NCBI GenBank assembly: GCA_900547225.1
Contig: URFW01000010.1
Coordinates: forward strand, 1-26,863
DNA length: 26,863 nt
From: an uncultured Mycoplasmatota bacterium
Lineage (GTDB): Bacteria; Bacillota_I; Bacilli_A; RF39; UBA660
Direction of reading: 5' to 3'
Made by a program: the position numbers and the translations under genes. The stretch's first letter is position 1. The number at the start of each line of letters is the position of its first letter. The notes beneath the pieces were generated by a model. The model saw only the letters and a list, made by a program, of their open reading frames with translations. It had not been told where the DNA came from and made no database searches. Shown here one piece after another: positions 1 to 7,118 of this stretch.

Positions 1-400
<400 letters not shown>

Positions 401-535
401 ATATTCATTTTGTTTTGTTTGTTTTTCCTAGCTACTCAAATAATCTTGACGTTTTGCTCAGTTTTCAAAGATCATTTCTGCCCTTGTTTTACAAAGGCTT
501 TTTACGCTTTTTTTTGACTTCTTTTTGTCAAGCGC
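401..535 (-). promoter_or_regulatory. rRNA leader with boxA-like antitermination site and hairpin
   Basis: The transcribed spacer between the inferred start near 535 and the 16S 5' end contains a boxA-like TGATCTTTGAAAACT (460-474). This resembles the TGnTCTTTGAAAACT motif common upstream of Firmicutes rRNAs, which recruits NusB and S10. It also contains an 8-bp hairpin with an AAA loop (480-498). A second small inverted repeat (TTGAC/GTCAA) lies close to the transcription start. Boundaries are inferred from the promoter and the 16S end. Confidence 0.6.
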
Positions 536-541
536 AATAAA

Positions 542-570
542 AATATACCACATCCAAATGGTCATGTCAA
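542..570 (-). promoter_or_regulatory. rRNA operon promoter
   Basis: On the minus strand a perfect -35 TTGACA (565-570) is separated by exactly 17 nt from TATATT (542-547). TGG immediately precedes the -10, forming an extended -10. Transcription should start near 535. This is the closest match to the sigma-A consensus in the window and is correctly oriented for the 16S gene. Confidence 0.85.
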
Positions 571-574
571 CAAC

Positions 575-611
575 TTTTTTTAATTTTTTTCATTTTTTTT
601 GATTTTTTTTT
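575..611 (-). promoter_or_regulatory. Phased A-tracts / UP-element-like region
   Basis: Directly upstream of the rRNA -35 box the minus strand has four A-runs of 7, 7, 8 and 9 nt (plus-strand T-runs at 575-581, 584-590, 593-600 and 603-611). Their centres are about 9-10.5 bp apart, close to helical repeat. Such tracts bend DNA and resemble UP elements bound by the RNA polymerase alpha C-terminal domain. The rpoA encoded at 9566-10516 keeps the DNA-contacting residues of that domain. Function is inferred. Confidence 0.55.
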
Positions 612-642
612 AAAAAAGTGCTTTTTTGCTTATTTTTTCTAG

Positions 643-676
643 TAAAAATAGGTATTTTGAATAACCATTTCTATTT
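643..676 (-). terminator. Weak candidate terminator after the DUF402 gene
   Basis: On the minus strand, AAATAG and CTATTT arms enclose a partly pairable interior and are followed by a short T-run. The stem is AT-only and imperfect, so this is a tentative end for the DUF402 transcript before the rRNA promoter. Confidence 0.35.
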
Positions 677-691
677 AATATATGTAAAAAT

Positions 692-1231
692 TTATTTTTT
701 ATTACCAGTTAGTTGCATAAATTTTTCAAAATATTTTATTGCGATTTTCTTGTCAAAGGGGCCAGTGTTGGAACTGTATACCTTAATTAAGTTTTTTAAC
801 TCTTGCTTGACAATCAAATTTATCTCTTCTGGATAATTCATCTTCTTCCTATGATACTCATATTCGGACTCATCTAAGATCTTATAAGTTCCATCTGGGA
901 AGCCTCTTAAATCCAAATCGTAATCAATATACTTAATTACCTTGCCCTCAATTATGGTTGGGCTTGCTATATTACAATAATAATATATGTCATTTTTCTT
1001 AAATTGTACTATTACATTATACCATTTGTCCTTAAAATAAAATATTATGGCTGGTTCTTTTGTATACCAAGTTCTGCCATCTTCTTCCATTACCTTTACC
1101 TTATTGTTTCCAAAAACAAGGTAATCTTTTTTTATGTCTAGCAAAACAGAATACTCATAACTATTATATATATGACCATCATGTTTATAACAATGAATAG
1201 TATAATTATCTCCTACTTTCATTTTCCTCAT
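692..1231 (-). CDS. ygaC: DUF402 / YgaC-type nucleoside tri-/diphosphate phosphatase
   Basis: The 179-residue protein closely follows the Bacillus YgaC pattern recalled from memory. It has an N-terminal strand region (GDNYTIHCYKHDGHIY), then DGRTWYTKEPAIIFYF, YYYCNIASP, YIDYDLDLRGFPDG and the DESEYEYHRKKM segment. The acidic and Tyr/His residues of the DUF402 barrel are kept, and the length matches the family (about 175). Characterised homologues hydrolyse nucleoside tri- and diphosphates with divalent metal, in the cytoplasm. A GAGGAG Shine-Dalgarno 6 nt upstream supports this ATG; a second ATG three codons later lacks such spacing. It appears monocistronic and lies just upstream of the rRNA operon. 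Family assignment is strong; the physiological substrate is not evident. Confidence 0.9.
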   Translation of the reverse strand: MRKMKVGDNYTIHCYKHDGHIYNSYEYSVLLDIKKDYLVFGNNKVKVMEEDGRTWYTKEPAIIFYFKDKWYNVIVQFKKNDIYYYCNIASPTIIEGKVIKYIDYDLDLRGFPDGTYKILDESEYEYHRKKMNYPEEINLIVKQELKNLIKVYSSNTGPFDKKIAIKYFEKFMQLTGNKK

Positions 1232-1254
1232 ATTTTTCTCCTCGTTAACTCAAT

Positions 1255-1283
1255 ATTATACTTTTTTAGTGAAAAACACAAGA
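1255..1283 (-). promoter_or_regulatory. Candidate promoter of the DUF402 gene
   Basis: A perfect TATAAT (1255-1260, minus strand) lies 24 nt upstream of the start codon. No good -35 is found: the hexamer at 17-nt spacing is TCTTGT. The rest of 1284-1368 is AT-rich with a small GC patch near 1307-1336 and shows no gene. Confidence 0.4.
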
Positions 1284-1368
1284 AAAACAAAAATAAAATA
1301 TAATTCTAGCGAGTTCGCCTGCTTTTTACTAGCGTACATAAATTAGAAAAACAAAATTTTTTGCAAGT

Positions 1369-1435
1369 AAAAAGACAGATATTTATGCATATCTTTGTAT
1401 AACATATCAAAAATTTGCATTTATCTGACTTTTTT
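1369..1435 (-). terminator. Long-loop terminator-like hairpin after ctpA
   Basis: Arms at 1369-1389 and 1417-1435 pair through two blocks (AAAAAGnCAGATA and ATGCA with their complements) with one A:A mismatch and a 2-nt bulge, around a loop of about 27 nt. On the minus strand the distal arm ends in TTTTT, as expected for termination of the ctpA transcript 20 nt after its stop. The plus strand also ends in a T-run, so it could work in both directions. The long loop makes this less certain than the other terminators. Confidence 0.45.
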
Positions 1436-1456
1436 ATTCTATTTTTACACCTTTTT

Positions 1457-2806
1457 TTATTTATTTGCAACTACATTTAATGCTTTTTGAAGCTGATTAT
1501 CGTTTGCTTCTGTTGGATTATTTTCGTAACTAGATGATAATTCCACGCTAACAGTTGGTTCAACACCTTTTTTATTTATCCAGTTTCCGTTAGGTGATAA
1601 CCATTTTTGAATCGTATATTTTATCATACCTTTACTTGTTTCTAAATTCTTTGTCGTTTGAACGGTACCTTTACCATATGTATATGTTCCAACAACATCT
1701 GCACCATAAGATTCTTTTAATCCAATAGCTAAGATTTCAGATGCTGATGCACTTGCCTTGTTTACCAAAACCGCAACAGGGTAATTTCTTGATTCACTTG
1801 TTGTTGCGGCATACTTATAAGTTGTTTTTCTATCTGCAATTTGATAACTTATCATTCCCTTTGGTAAGAACATATCAAGCATATTAGTTACCGAATGTAA
1901 ATAACCACCAGAATTATTTCTAACATCTATTACTAATCCTGAAATATTTTCCTTTTCTAATTGTTCAACGTTACTCCTGAACTGACTATACGTGTTATTT
2001 GCAAATGTGTTTATAACAACATAGCCTATCTTTTTACCATTTACATCATATGTCTTTGATTCAACTGATTCTATTACAACTTCTCTTTTTTCAACATCAA
2101 ATTCTAAAGTGGTTCCGTCTCTTTCTATTTTTATGTTGGCGTCTTTTCTTTTAGCATCCTTAATTAGGGCAACCACCTCAGTTGTTGACATTCCTTTTGT
2201 ACTTTTACCATTAACTTCCATTATTTTATCATTAAACTTTAATCCCGCTTCTTGAGCTGGTGAGTTTTTAAATACTGAAAATACTATTACATTACCATCT
2301 TTATCTAATGATATTTCAGCACCTATACCGTCATAAGAACCGTTCATAAGTTCATCGAAATTTTCTTTTTCCGTTTTTGTAAAATAACTTGTGTGTGGAT
2401 CATCTAGTGAGTCTAACATTCCGTTTATAGCACCTTCGATTAGTTTCTTTTTGCTTACCTTCTTATAATAAGACGTATTAATTAAATCATAAACTTCTTC
2501 AAATTCTGCTAATTTCTCATCAGATTTTAAGGAAAAATTACTAAGTGCGTTCTTATTATGCGAAGCATCATTCATAACAACAACCGTCAAAAATACCGAA
2601 ACTATCATTATTAAAGTACCAAATAATATTAGTTCATAAACCTTAAAATCGGTCTTTTTATTTAAAAATGTATTTATTTTATTACTTTTTTGTTCTTCTT
2701 TATTTTCAAAAGATTCATTTTCTTCTTTAATTTGCTCTTTTTTTAACTTTTCTTTTACTGCTTTTTTGTTTTCTGGCTCATTTTTTTTATTTTTCATATG
2801 TTCCAT
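1457..2806 (-). CDS. ctpA: CtpA-family S41 carboxy-terminal processing protease
   Basis: With the start at 2806 (ATG, GGAGG 6 nt upstream) the protein has 449 residues. A GTG thirty bases further upstream is in frame but has no ribosome site. Domains in order: a cytoplasmic Lys/Glu-rich tail of about 55 residues, one transmembrane helix (about 56-79), a helical region, a PDZ domain (about 158-235, GIGAEISLDKDGNVIV onward), then the S41 core. Ser354 in ASASASEIL, Lys379 in YGKGTVQ and Gln383 have the Ser-Lys-Gln spacing (25 and 4) of the known catalytic triad. The protease domain should face outside the membrane and trim extracytoplasmic protein C-termini. It has its own promoter and terminator. 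The long charged cytoplasmic tail is unusual for the family. Confidence 0.95.
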   Translation of the reverse strand: MEHMKNKKNEPENKKAVKEKLKKEQIKEENESFENKEEQKSNKINTFLNKKTDFKVYELILFGTLIMIVSVFLTVVVMNDASHNKNALSNFSLKSDEKLAEFEEVYDLINTSYYKKVSKKKLIEGAINGMLDSLDDPHTSYFTKTEKENFDELMNGSYDGIGAEISLDKDGNVIVFSVFKNSPAQEAGLKFNDKIMEVNGKSTKGMSTTEVVALIKDAKRKDANIKIERDGTTLEFDVEKREVVIESVESKTYDVNGKKIGYVVINTFANNTYSQFRSNVEQLEKENISGLVIDVRNNSGGYLHSVTNMLDMFLPKGMISYQIADRKTTYKYAATTSESRNYPVAVLVNKASASASEILAIGLKESYGADVVGTYTYGKGTVQTTKNLETSKGMIKYTIQKWLSPNGNWINKKGVEPTVSVELSSSYENNPTEANDNQLQKALNVVANK

Positions 2807-2826
2807 TTTAACCTCCGCATAATAAA

Positions 2827-2856
2827 AGTATAGCACAAATGTATGAAAAAAAGTAA
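2827..2856 (-). promoter_or_regulatory. Candidate extended -10 promoter of ctpA
   Basis: TATACT (2827-2832) is preceded by TGC, an extended -10, and lies just upstream of the ctpA ribosome site. The -35 hexamer at 18-nt spacing (TTACTT, 2851-2856) is weak and falls inside the terminator arm of the preceding gene. Confidence 0.5.
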
Positions 2857-2878
2857 CTAAAAATTACTAAAGTTACTT
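2845..2878 (-). terminator. Intrinsic terminator overlapping the stop codon
   Basis: A perfect 8-bp inverted repeat (2851-2858 and 2871-2878, AAGTAACT/AGTTACTT on the minus strand) with a 12-nt loop is followed by a run of T. The TAA stop of the upstream gene (2873-2875) lies inside the first arm. Confidence 0.75.
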
Positions 2879-3340
2879 AAGTTCATCAATTATTTCACTT
2901 TCGTTTGTAACGTAAGATGTAACCGATTCATTAGAAATAGTTAATAAAGCTTCCTTTTTTACTTTCAAACTGCTACTATTATCAGGTTTTACGTTATCTG
3001 TATCAGATGATACATACTTGTTTATAGCCTCATCCTTATTTACTAAATATAATTTAGTATTACCGCTATAAGTTGTTATCGCTGATTTTAAATCATCACT
3101 TACGTCTTGTTCTGAGAAAATTAATACTTTATAAGTTTCAGGTGTTTGGTCAAAAACCTTACTTGCAAGTATTTTGTTTTCATAACTAGATTCAGCATTT
3201 GTGGTAGTAGTCTTTTTTTCACTACTTTTCTTGCTTCCTATTTCACCAGTCATAAACACGGCAGTTGTAAGATATACAACTAAAATTATTAAAATTACTG
3301 TGATGGATAAAATTATTCCGTTTTTTAATTCATTTCTCAT
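2873..3340 (-). CDS. Membrane-anchored thioredoxin-fold-like protein without CXXC
   Basis: The 155-residue protein has a basic N-terminus, one transmembrane helix (about 8-30), then a Ser/Thr/Lys-rich linker and an extracytoplasmic domain. The domain reads like a thioredoxin pattern: strand KVLIFSE, helix SDDLKSAITTY, strand KLYLVNKD, helix, then KEALLTISNESVTSYV and a closing helix SEIIDELK. There is no cysteine, so it cannot be a redox enzyme; a structural or binding role is more likely. A GGTGA-type ribosome site precedes the ATG. It lies between a lipoprotein and an S41 protease gene, so an envelope role is likely. The fold call is inference from pattern; the family is not recognised. Confidence 0.7.
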   Translation of the reverse strand: MRNELKNGIILSITVILIILVVYLTTAVFMTGEIGSKKSSEKKTTTTNAESSYENKILASKVFDQTPETYKVLIFSEQDVSDDLKSAITTYSGNTKLYLVNKDEAINKYVSSDTDNVKPDNSSSLKVKKEALLTISNESVTSYVTNESEIIDELK

Positions 3341-3357
3341 TCATATCACCGTTTATA

Positions 3358-3386
3358 ATTTTACCACATATTAAAATCAAATTAAA
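3358..3386 (-). promoter_or_regulatory. Candidate extended -10 promoter of the thioredoxin-like gene
   Basis: TAAAAT (3358-3363) is preceded by ATGTGG, the same TGG extension seen at the rRNA promoter. The -35 is poor (TTTAAT at 17 nt). It lies 18 nt upstream of the start codon. Confidence 0.4.
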
Positions 3387-3406
3387 CCTATTTTTCGATT
3401 CTTAAT

Positions 3407-4426
3407 TTATTTTCCAACAGGAAGTGTTGCTACTGATTTTGCAACGGTTATAAGATCTTCTTTTGACATATCACTTGAAACTAAATAGTATTGTAATCCA
3501 TCATTTATAAAGCTTACGCTTGAATCCCCTATGATGGCTATGTTGCCACCTAAAATATCTAAGTCTCCGTTTGTTGGAATAACTTCCATATCATCGCTTT
3601 TTGAAACGGTCTCTTCAACTAGCATAAAAGGAGTATCCCCACTAAATGTCATGATTATTCTTGAGCCCTCGTCTAAGTCAATTGTTTTTTCGCTTTCAAG
3701 ATAAGTTCCGTCTGGCAAATACATTGGATATACGGCCTCATCAAGCATTTTAGACTCTTCTGTCGTCTTTTCGTCATCACTTTCTGTATCAGCATCAAAA
3801 GTCTTCATATTCTCCTCTAATACGAAATATTTATTGTTGAATTTGGCTTTCATATCACATGATTTAAACGAAACTTTTATCTGGGCGCTTCCGGTGTTGT
3901 CATAAACAACTACCTTTTTTATGTTTAGGTTTTTATCAATCGTTACTATCTGATGTGTTAAAGATGCATTATTTTTATAATTTACTTTACTTTTAAATAC
4001 ATAATTGCCGTCTTGTTTTTTCATACTAAGTTTAGAATCATTTTTCATATCATTTATAACTGATTGTAATAAATAACTTTGTGAATTGTTATAAGGCCAT
4101 TTGCTTTGGAATTTGAAACTCTTATTTAAAGATGGTGTAAGCACATAAACTCCGTCCTCATTTTTTAATATTATTTGTTCGTGATTATTGGTTTTGTTTC
4201 TAAGAGAAACTCTATAATTATCTTTCTTTTTATAAGATACTGAAACATCATATTTGTAAGAGTCTTCATTATTTATTAATTCCATTTCTGCTTCAAGTTT
4301 ATACCCGGAAGTTTTATCCATTTTTTTTGATAACTTATCTGTCACCGATTTACTAGTTTCCTTTCCGCAGCCTGTTAAACAAACTACACAAATGATTGCC
4401 AGTATGGGCAATAAAAATTTTTTCAT
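3407..4426 (-). CDS. LolA/YdcC-like lipoprotein with DUF4367-like C-terminus
   Basis: The 339-residue protein begins with a type II signal peptide. The lipobox is LTGC, giving a lipidated Cys20 on the outer membrane leaflet. Residues about 30-215 resemble the LolA-like fold of Bacillus YdcC and clostridial GerS: repeated strands such as YRVSLRNKTNN, GVYVLTPSLNKSFKF and NIKKVVVYD. After an acidic linker (about 216-235), YPMYLPDGTYLES to LQYYLVSSDMSKEDL resembles DUF4367 domains. Related proteins bind lipids or assist envelope assembly and spore germination; nothing here shows sporulation. AGAGGTGA precedes the ATG. Lipoprotein status is firm; the domain names are moderate. Confidence 0.8.
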   Translation of the reverse strand: MKKFLLPILAIICVVCLTGCGKETSKSVTDKLSKKMDKTSGYKLEAEMELINNEDSYKYDVSVSYKKKDNYRVSLRNKTNNHEQIILKNEDGVYVLTPSLNKSFKFQSKWPYNNSQSYLLQSVINDMKNDSKLSMKKQDGNYVFKSKVNYKNNASLTHQIVTIDKNLNIKKVVVYDNTGSAQIKVSFKSCDMKAKFNNKYFVLEENMKTFDADTESDDEKTTEESKMLDEAVYPMYLPDGTYLESEKTIDLDEGSRIIMTFSGDTPFMLVEETVSKSDDMEVIPTNGDLDILGGNIAIIGDSSVSFINDGLQYYLVSSDMSKEDLITVAKSVATLPVGK

Positions 4427-4452
4427 TAATTCACCTCTTTTGTTTTCATTTA

Positions 4453-4458
4453 ATTATA
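4453..4458 (-). promoter_or_regulatory. Candidate -10 of the lipoprotein gene in a divergent intergenic region
   Basis: A perfect TATAAT on the minus strand lies 26 nt upstream of the lipoprotein start; no convincing -35 is seen. The 107-nt region 4427-4533 also has to carry the promoter of the plus-strand DUF378 gene. Candidate plus-strand -10 boxes there are TATAAA (4484-4489) and TATAAG (4510-4515), neither with a clear -35. Confidence 0.4.
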
Positions 4459-4533
4459 TGGTTAATTTTTTTTAATATTCGCGTATAAAAATAATTTTTT
4501 TGATTATCATATAAGTATAAAAGGAGGAAAATT

Positions 4534-4740
4534 ATGAAAACATTACAAATTATAGCCTTAACAGTAATGATAATTGGTGCCTTAAACTGGGGATTAATTG
4601 GACTGTTTGGTTTTGACCTTGTTGCAACCATATTTGGTGGCACTGGTGCATTAGGCTCTAAAATAGTATATATATTAGTTGGTATTTGTGGGTTAATTGG
4701 TATTAAAACATTAGTTGATCTAATAAATGACGTTAAATAA
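4534..4740 (+). CDS. DUF378 family small membrane protein
   Basis: The 68-residue protein carries the DUF378 signature IGALNWGLIGLFGFDLVATI followed by a second hydrophobic segment (IVYILVGICGLIGI). It should form two transmembrane helices with a short C-terminal tail. A strong AAGGAGG lies 6 nt before the ATG. The family (Bacillus YuzA and relatives) has no established function. It is the only plus-strand gene in the window, divergent from the lipoprotein gene and convergent with truA, and its stop codon is 3 nt before a shared terminator. Confidence 0.92.
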   Translation: MKTLQIIALTVMIIGALNWGLIGLFGFDLVATIFGGTGALGSKIVYILVGICGLIGIKTLVDLINDVK

Positions 4741-4743
4741 AAA

Positions 4744-4777
4744 ATAGTTTTCATTAATTTGAAAACTATCTTTTTTT
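4744..4777. terminator. Bidirectional intrinsic terminator between DUF378 and truA
   Basis: A perfect 10-bp inverted repeat (4744-4753 and 4760-4769) with a 6-nt loop has a T-run after it on the plus strand (4771-4777) and an A-run before it (4739-4744), giving T on the minus strand. It ends both convergent transcripts. Confidence 0.9.
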
Positions 4778-4779
4778 AT

Positions 4780-5511
4780 TTAGTATTTAACATCTGTTAA
4801 TGTAAGACCTTGAGCGGGTGCACATAAAAAGGCACACTTTCTATCTTTTTTTTCTAACAGACTTAAAATTATATCAGGCAATACTTTTTCCTCTCCTACT
4901 TTAATTAACGTTCCAACCATGTTTCTAACTTGGTATTTTAGAAAACCACTTCCCTTAAAAGTGATTTTAATTATGCCATCTTTTTCATCAACACTTGCAT
5001 CATAAATTTCTCTTACCTTGTCTTCCTTTTTATCTTCGGCAGATACAAATGTAGTAAAATCATGCTTACCTATGAAATATTTTACTGCCTTCTTCATTTT
5101 CCTTATATTTAAAGGCTTACAGTATTGATACACGTGGGTGCGAAGTAAGGGGTTATAGTCTCCCGTATTTATCAAATACTCATATGTTTTTGACTTTACC
5201 ATATATCTTGCGTGAAATAAGTTATCTACTTCCGTTACACTATTTACGTAAATATCATCTGGCAAGTAACTGTTTAGAGCACCATTTAATTTATATGCCC
5301 CTATTTTTTTATCCAAATCAAAATGAGCCTTTTGATGGATTGCATTAACTAAAGCATCCGTTCTACCAGACGAAGTTAATTTAACACTATTATTATTAAT
5401 TCTTGATAAAACCTTTTCTATTTCATCTTGAACCGTTCTTTTTCCTGGCTGCTTTTGATACCCACTAAAGTTTGCACCAGAATATGAAAAATCTATTAAA
5501 TATCTAGTCAC
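4780..5511 (-). CDS. truA: tRNA pseudouridine(38-40) synthase TruA
   Basis: The 243-residue protein converts uridines 38, 39 and 40 of the tRNA anticodon arm to pseudouridine. The N-terminal RYLIDFSYSGANFSGYQKQP and the catalytic aspartate Asp52 within SSGRTDALVNA are recognisable. KGSGFLKYQVRNMVGTLIKVG matches the conserved C-terminal segment. The usual GRTDAGVHA is changed to GRTDALVNA. The start is a GTG, one base after the ecfT stop codon, with an AGGTTGGTG-type site, so translation is probably coupled to ecfT. Presence after ecfT matches the common Bacilli order, but rplM and rpsI, which usually follow, are absent here. Confidence 0.95.
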   Translation of the reverse strand: MTRYLIDFSYSGANFSGYQKQPGKRTVQDEIEKVLSRINNNSVKLTSSGRTDALVNAIHQKAHFDLDKKIGAYKLNGALNSYLPDDIYVNSVTEVDNLFHARYMVKSKTYEYLINTGDYNPLLRTHVYQYCKPLNIRKMKKAVKYFIGKHDFTTFVSAEDKKEDKVREIYDASVDEKDGIIKITFKGSGFLKYQVRNMVGTLIKVGEEKVLPDIILSLLEKKDRKCAFLCAPAQGLTLTDVKY

Positions 5512-5512
5512 A

Positions 5513-6250
5513 CTAACACCAACCTAACCATATAACCACATAAATAAGAATAACAGGAGAAAATACTAATATTTTATCAAATTTTGTTACCTTATTTTCA
5601 TGATAATTCGTTCTTTTTTTATTTCCATAAAATCTTAGTTTCATTATCTTTACCATCCTTCTAGAAAGTTTATAAGATAATGATATAACTGGTACAATCA
5701 TTTTCTTAAATGATTTTAACTTGTTTTTATTATATGAAACTCCTCTATATGCCATCGATTTTCTAACTATTTTAGATTCTTCAAAAATAGTTGAAATAAA
5801 CTTAATATCCATCGCAATTTTAAGTGATGCTTTAGAAACCGGAAAATTAATTTTTTTAAGGCAAGCAAAGGCGCACTCAAATCCCCATGCTATTTCGCTT
5901 AATGACGTTGTAAAAGTTAATATTAAAAACAAAATGATTATTAAAAACAATTTCAAAGCCCATATTAAAGCAGTTATTGGATTTAAAAATATACATAAAA
6001 ATATAATAAATAAAGTAAGGTATAAAGGCCAAACTAATAATGCGTTTGATACGTATGCTCTTACGTCTATTTTAGATAAACCTATTATAATAAGTAAAAA
6101 AGCGGATAAAATACCTAGTGATACTAAATCGTTAATAAGTAGTAGTGATATAAGGGTAAGCAAAAACCATATTATCTTCATTTTAGAATTCATCAAATGC
6201 ACCTTGGAAGATGATGGAACATACCTAAAGAAAGGATATTTATTAGTCAT
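5513..6250 (-). CDS. ecfT: ECF transporter transmembrane coupling protein EcfT
   Basis: This is the membrane scaffold that couples the EcfA1/EcfA2 ATPases to exchangeable vitamin-binding S components. The ATG at 6250 overlaps the last 8 nt of ecfA2 (ATGACTAA) and follows GAGGTGGGG; an in-frame ATG at 6277 would add nine residues but lacks a ribosome site. The 245-residue protein has about four hydrophobic stretches in its first half, a cytoplasmic helical region and a final helix (KILVFSPVILIYVVIWLGW). The first coupling motif is recognisable (MAYRGVSY); the second, normally AMEARGY, reads IMKLRFYG. No S-component gene is in the window, so the substrate is unknown. Confidence 0.9.
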   Translation of the reverse strand: MTNKYPFFRYVPSSSKVHLMNSKMKIIWFLLTLISLLLINDLVSLGILSAFLLIIIGLSKIDVRAYVSNALLVWPLYLTLFIIFLCIFLNPITALIWALKLFLIIILFLILTFTTSLSEIAWGFECAFACLKKINFPVSKASLKIAMDIKFISTIFEESKIVRKSMAYRGVSYNKNKLKSFKKMIVPVISLSYKLSRRMVKIMKLRFYGNKKRTNYHENKVTKFDKILVFSPVILIYVVIWLGWC

Positions 6251-7118
6251 ATTTCGTCCCCACCTCTCGTAACTCATCTTTTACTTCTTTTATTTTTCTT
6301 ACCAAGGAATTCATATCCTTTAAGTAACCTAAATCTATGCCTGTTTTGTCATAAATCATTTTTTCAAACCTAATTACGCTAGGAACTGGCGTGTTATTAT
6401 TATCCAATAACTCGACGTTTGCAAAAACATCTATCTTACTTCCTTCTTTAACTACCACACCTTCGTTTAAAACAACTACATTATCCACTATCTCATATAG
6501 CATATCAACGTCGTGAGTAACTATTATAATCGTTTTAGAATATCTTGTTTTTAATTTTCTTAAAAGTTTCATTAATCTTTTTTTACTATTATTATCAAGA
6601 CCAATAGTAGGTTCATCCATAATAAGAAGTTTAGGATTTGATATAAGAACGGATGCTATTGCAACTAATCTTTTTTCTCCATTATTAAGACTAAATGGAC
6701 TTCTGCTTAAATATGACTCATCTAATCCAACCATCTTAAGAACTTTAATTACCCTTGATTTTATGTTCTTGTTTTTTGGGGAAAATATTTTTTCTGCAAA
6801 AGCAACTTCTTCACCAACCGTATTACAAAAGAACTGCTTTTCTGGGAATTGATAAACTAGCCCAACGTCGTATCTAAACTTATTAAATTTAAAATTGCGT
6901 TTATTAAGATTATACTTTCCTATTATTATCTCTCCAGTAGTAGGTTTTGTAATTCCGTTCATAAGTTCTAACATTGTTGACTTACCACTACCTATTGGTC
7001 CTATTATTCCATGAATTAAATTACTTTCCAAACATAAATTTATATCTTTTAAAGCTCTTTTTTCATTTTCCATACCATAATTATAGAAAAAGTTAACGTT
7101 TCTAAAAATTACTTCCAT
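6243..7118 (-). CDS. ecfA2: ECF transporter ATPase EcfA2
   Basis: The 291-residue ABC ATPase has Walker A GPIGSGKST (40-48), Q-loop Gln90 in YQFPEKQFF, Walker B LLIMDE (164-169, catalytic Glu169) and the H-loop THD. Its signature motif is LNNGE (144-148) instead of LSGGQ, a clear departure from the family. The C-terminal extension after about residue 225 is typical of EcfA proteins. The gene starts inside the last codons of ecfA1 (10-nt overlap) and overlaps ecfT, so the three are translated together. With EcfA1 and EcfT it should power uptake of vitamins through group II S components encoded elsewhere. Confidence 0.93.
   Translation of the reverse strand: MEVIFRNVNFFYNYGMENEKRALKDINLCLESNLIHGIIGPIGSGKSTMLELMNGITKPTTGEIIIGKYNLNKRNFKFNKFRYDVGLVYQFPEKQFFCNTVGEEVAFAEKIFSPKNKNIKSRVIKVLKMVGLDESYLSRSPFSLNNGEKRLVAIASVLISNPKLLIMDEPTIGLDNNSKKRLMKLLRKLKTRYSKTIIIVTHDVDMLYEIVDNVVVLNEGVVVKEGSKIDVFANVELLDNNNTPVPSVIRFEKMIYDKTGIDLGYLKDMNSLVRKIKEVKDELREVGTKYD

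Noticed and set aside
612..627. A6-G/C-T6 hairpin near the rRNA promoter
   Set aside because: Expected from the homopolymer runs; already covered by the A-tract description.
1307..1336. GC-richer patch with two CTAGCG copies in an AT-rich spacer
   Set aside because: The only palindrome is 4 bp with a 2-nt loop; no recognisable site or gene.
3379..3408. AT-only inverted repeat after the lipoprotein gene
   Set aside because: Seven A/T pairs with a 16-nt loop and a broken T-run; too weak to call a terminator.
4446..4754. A 102-codon minus-strand frame opposite the DUF378 gene
   Set aside because: The plus-strand gene has an AAGGAGG site and a family signature; the minus frame has neither.
5721..6272. 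A 183-codon plus-strand reading frame
   Set aside because: It is antisense to ecfT, whose membrane helices and coupling motif are clear; no ribosome site or family match.
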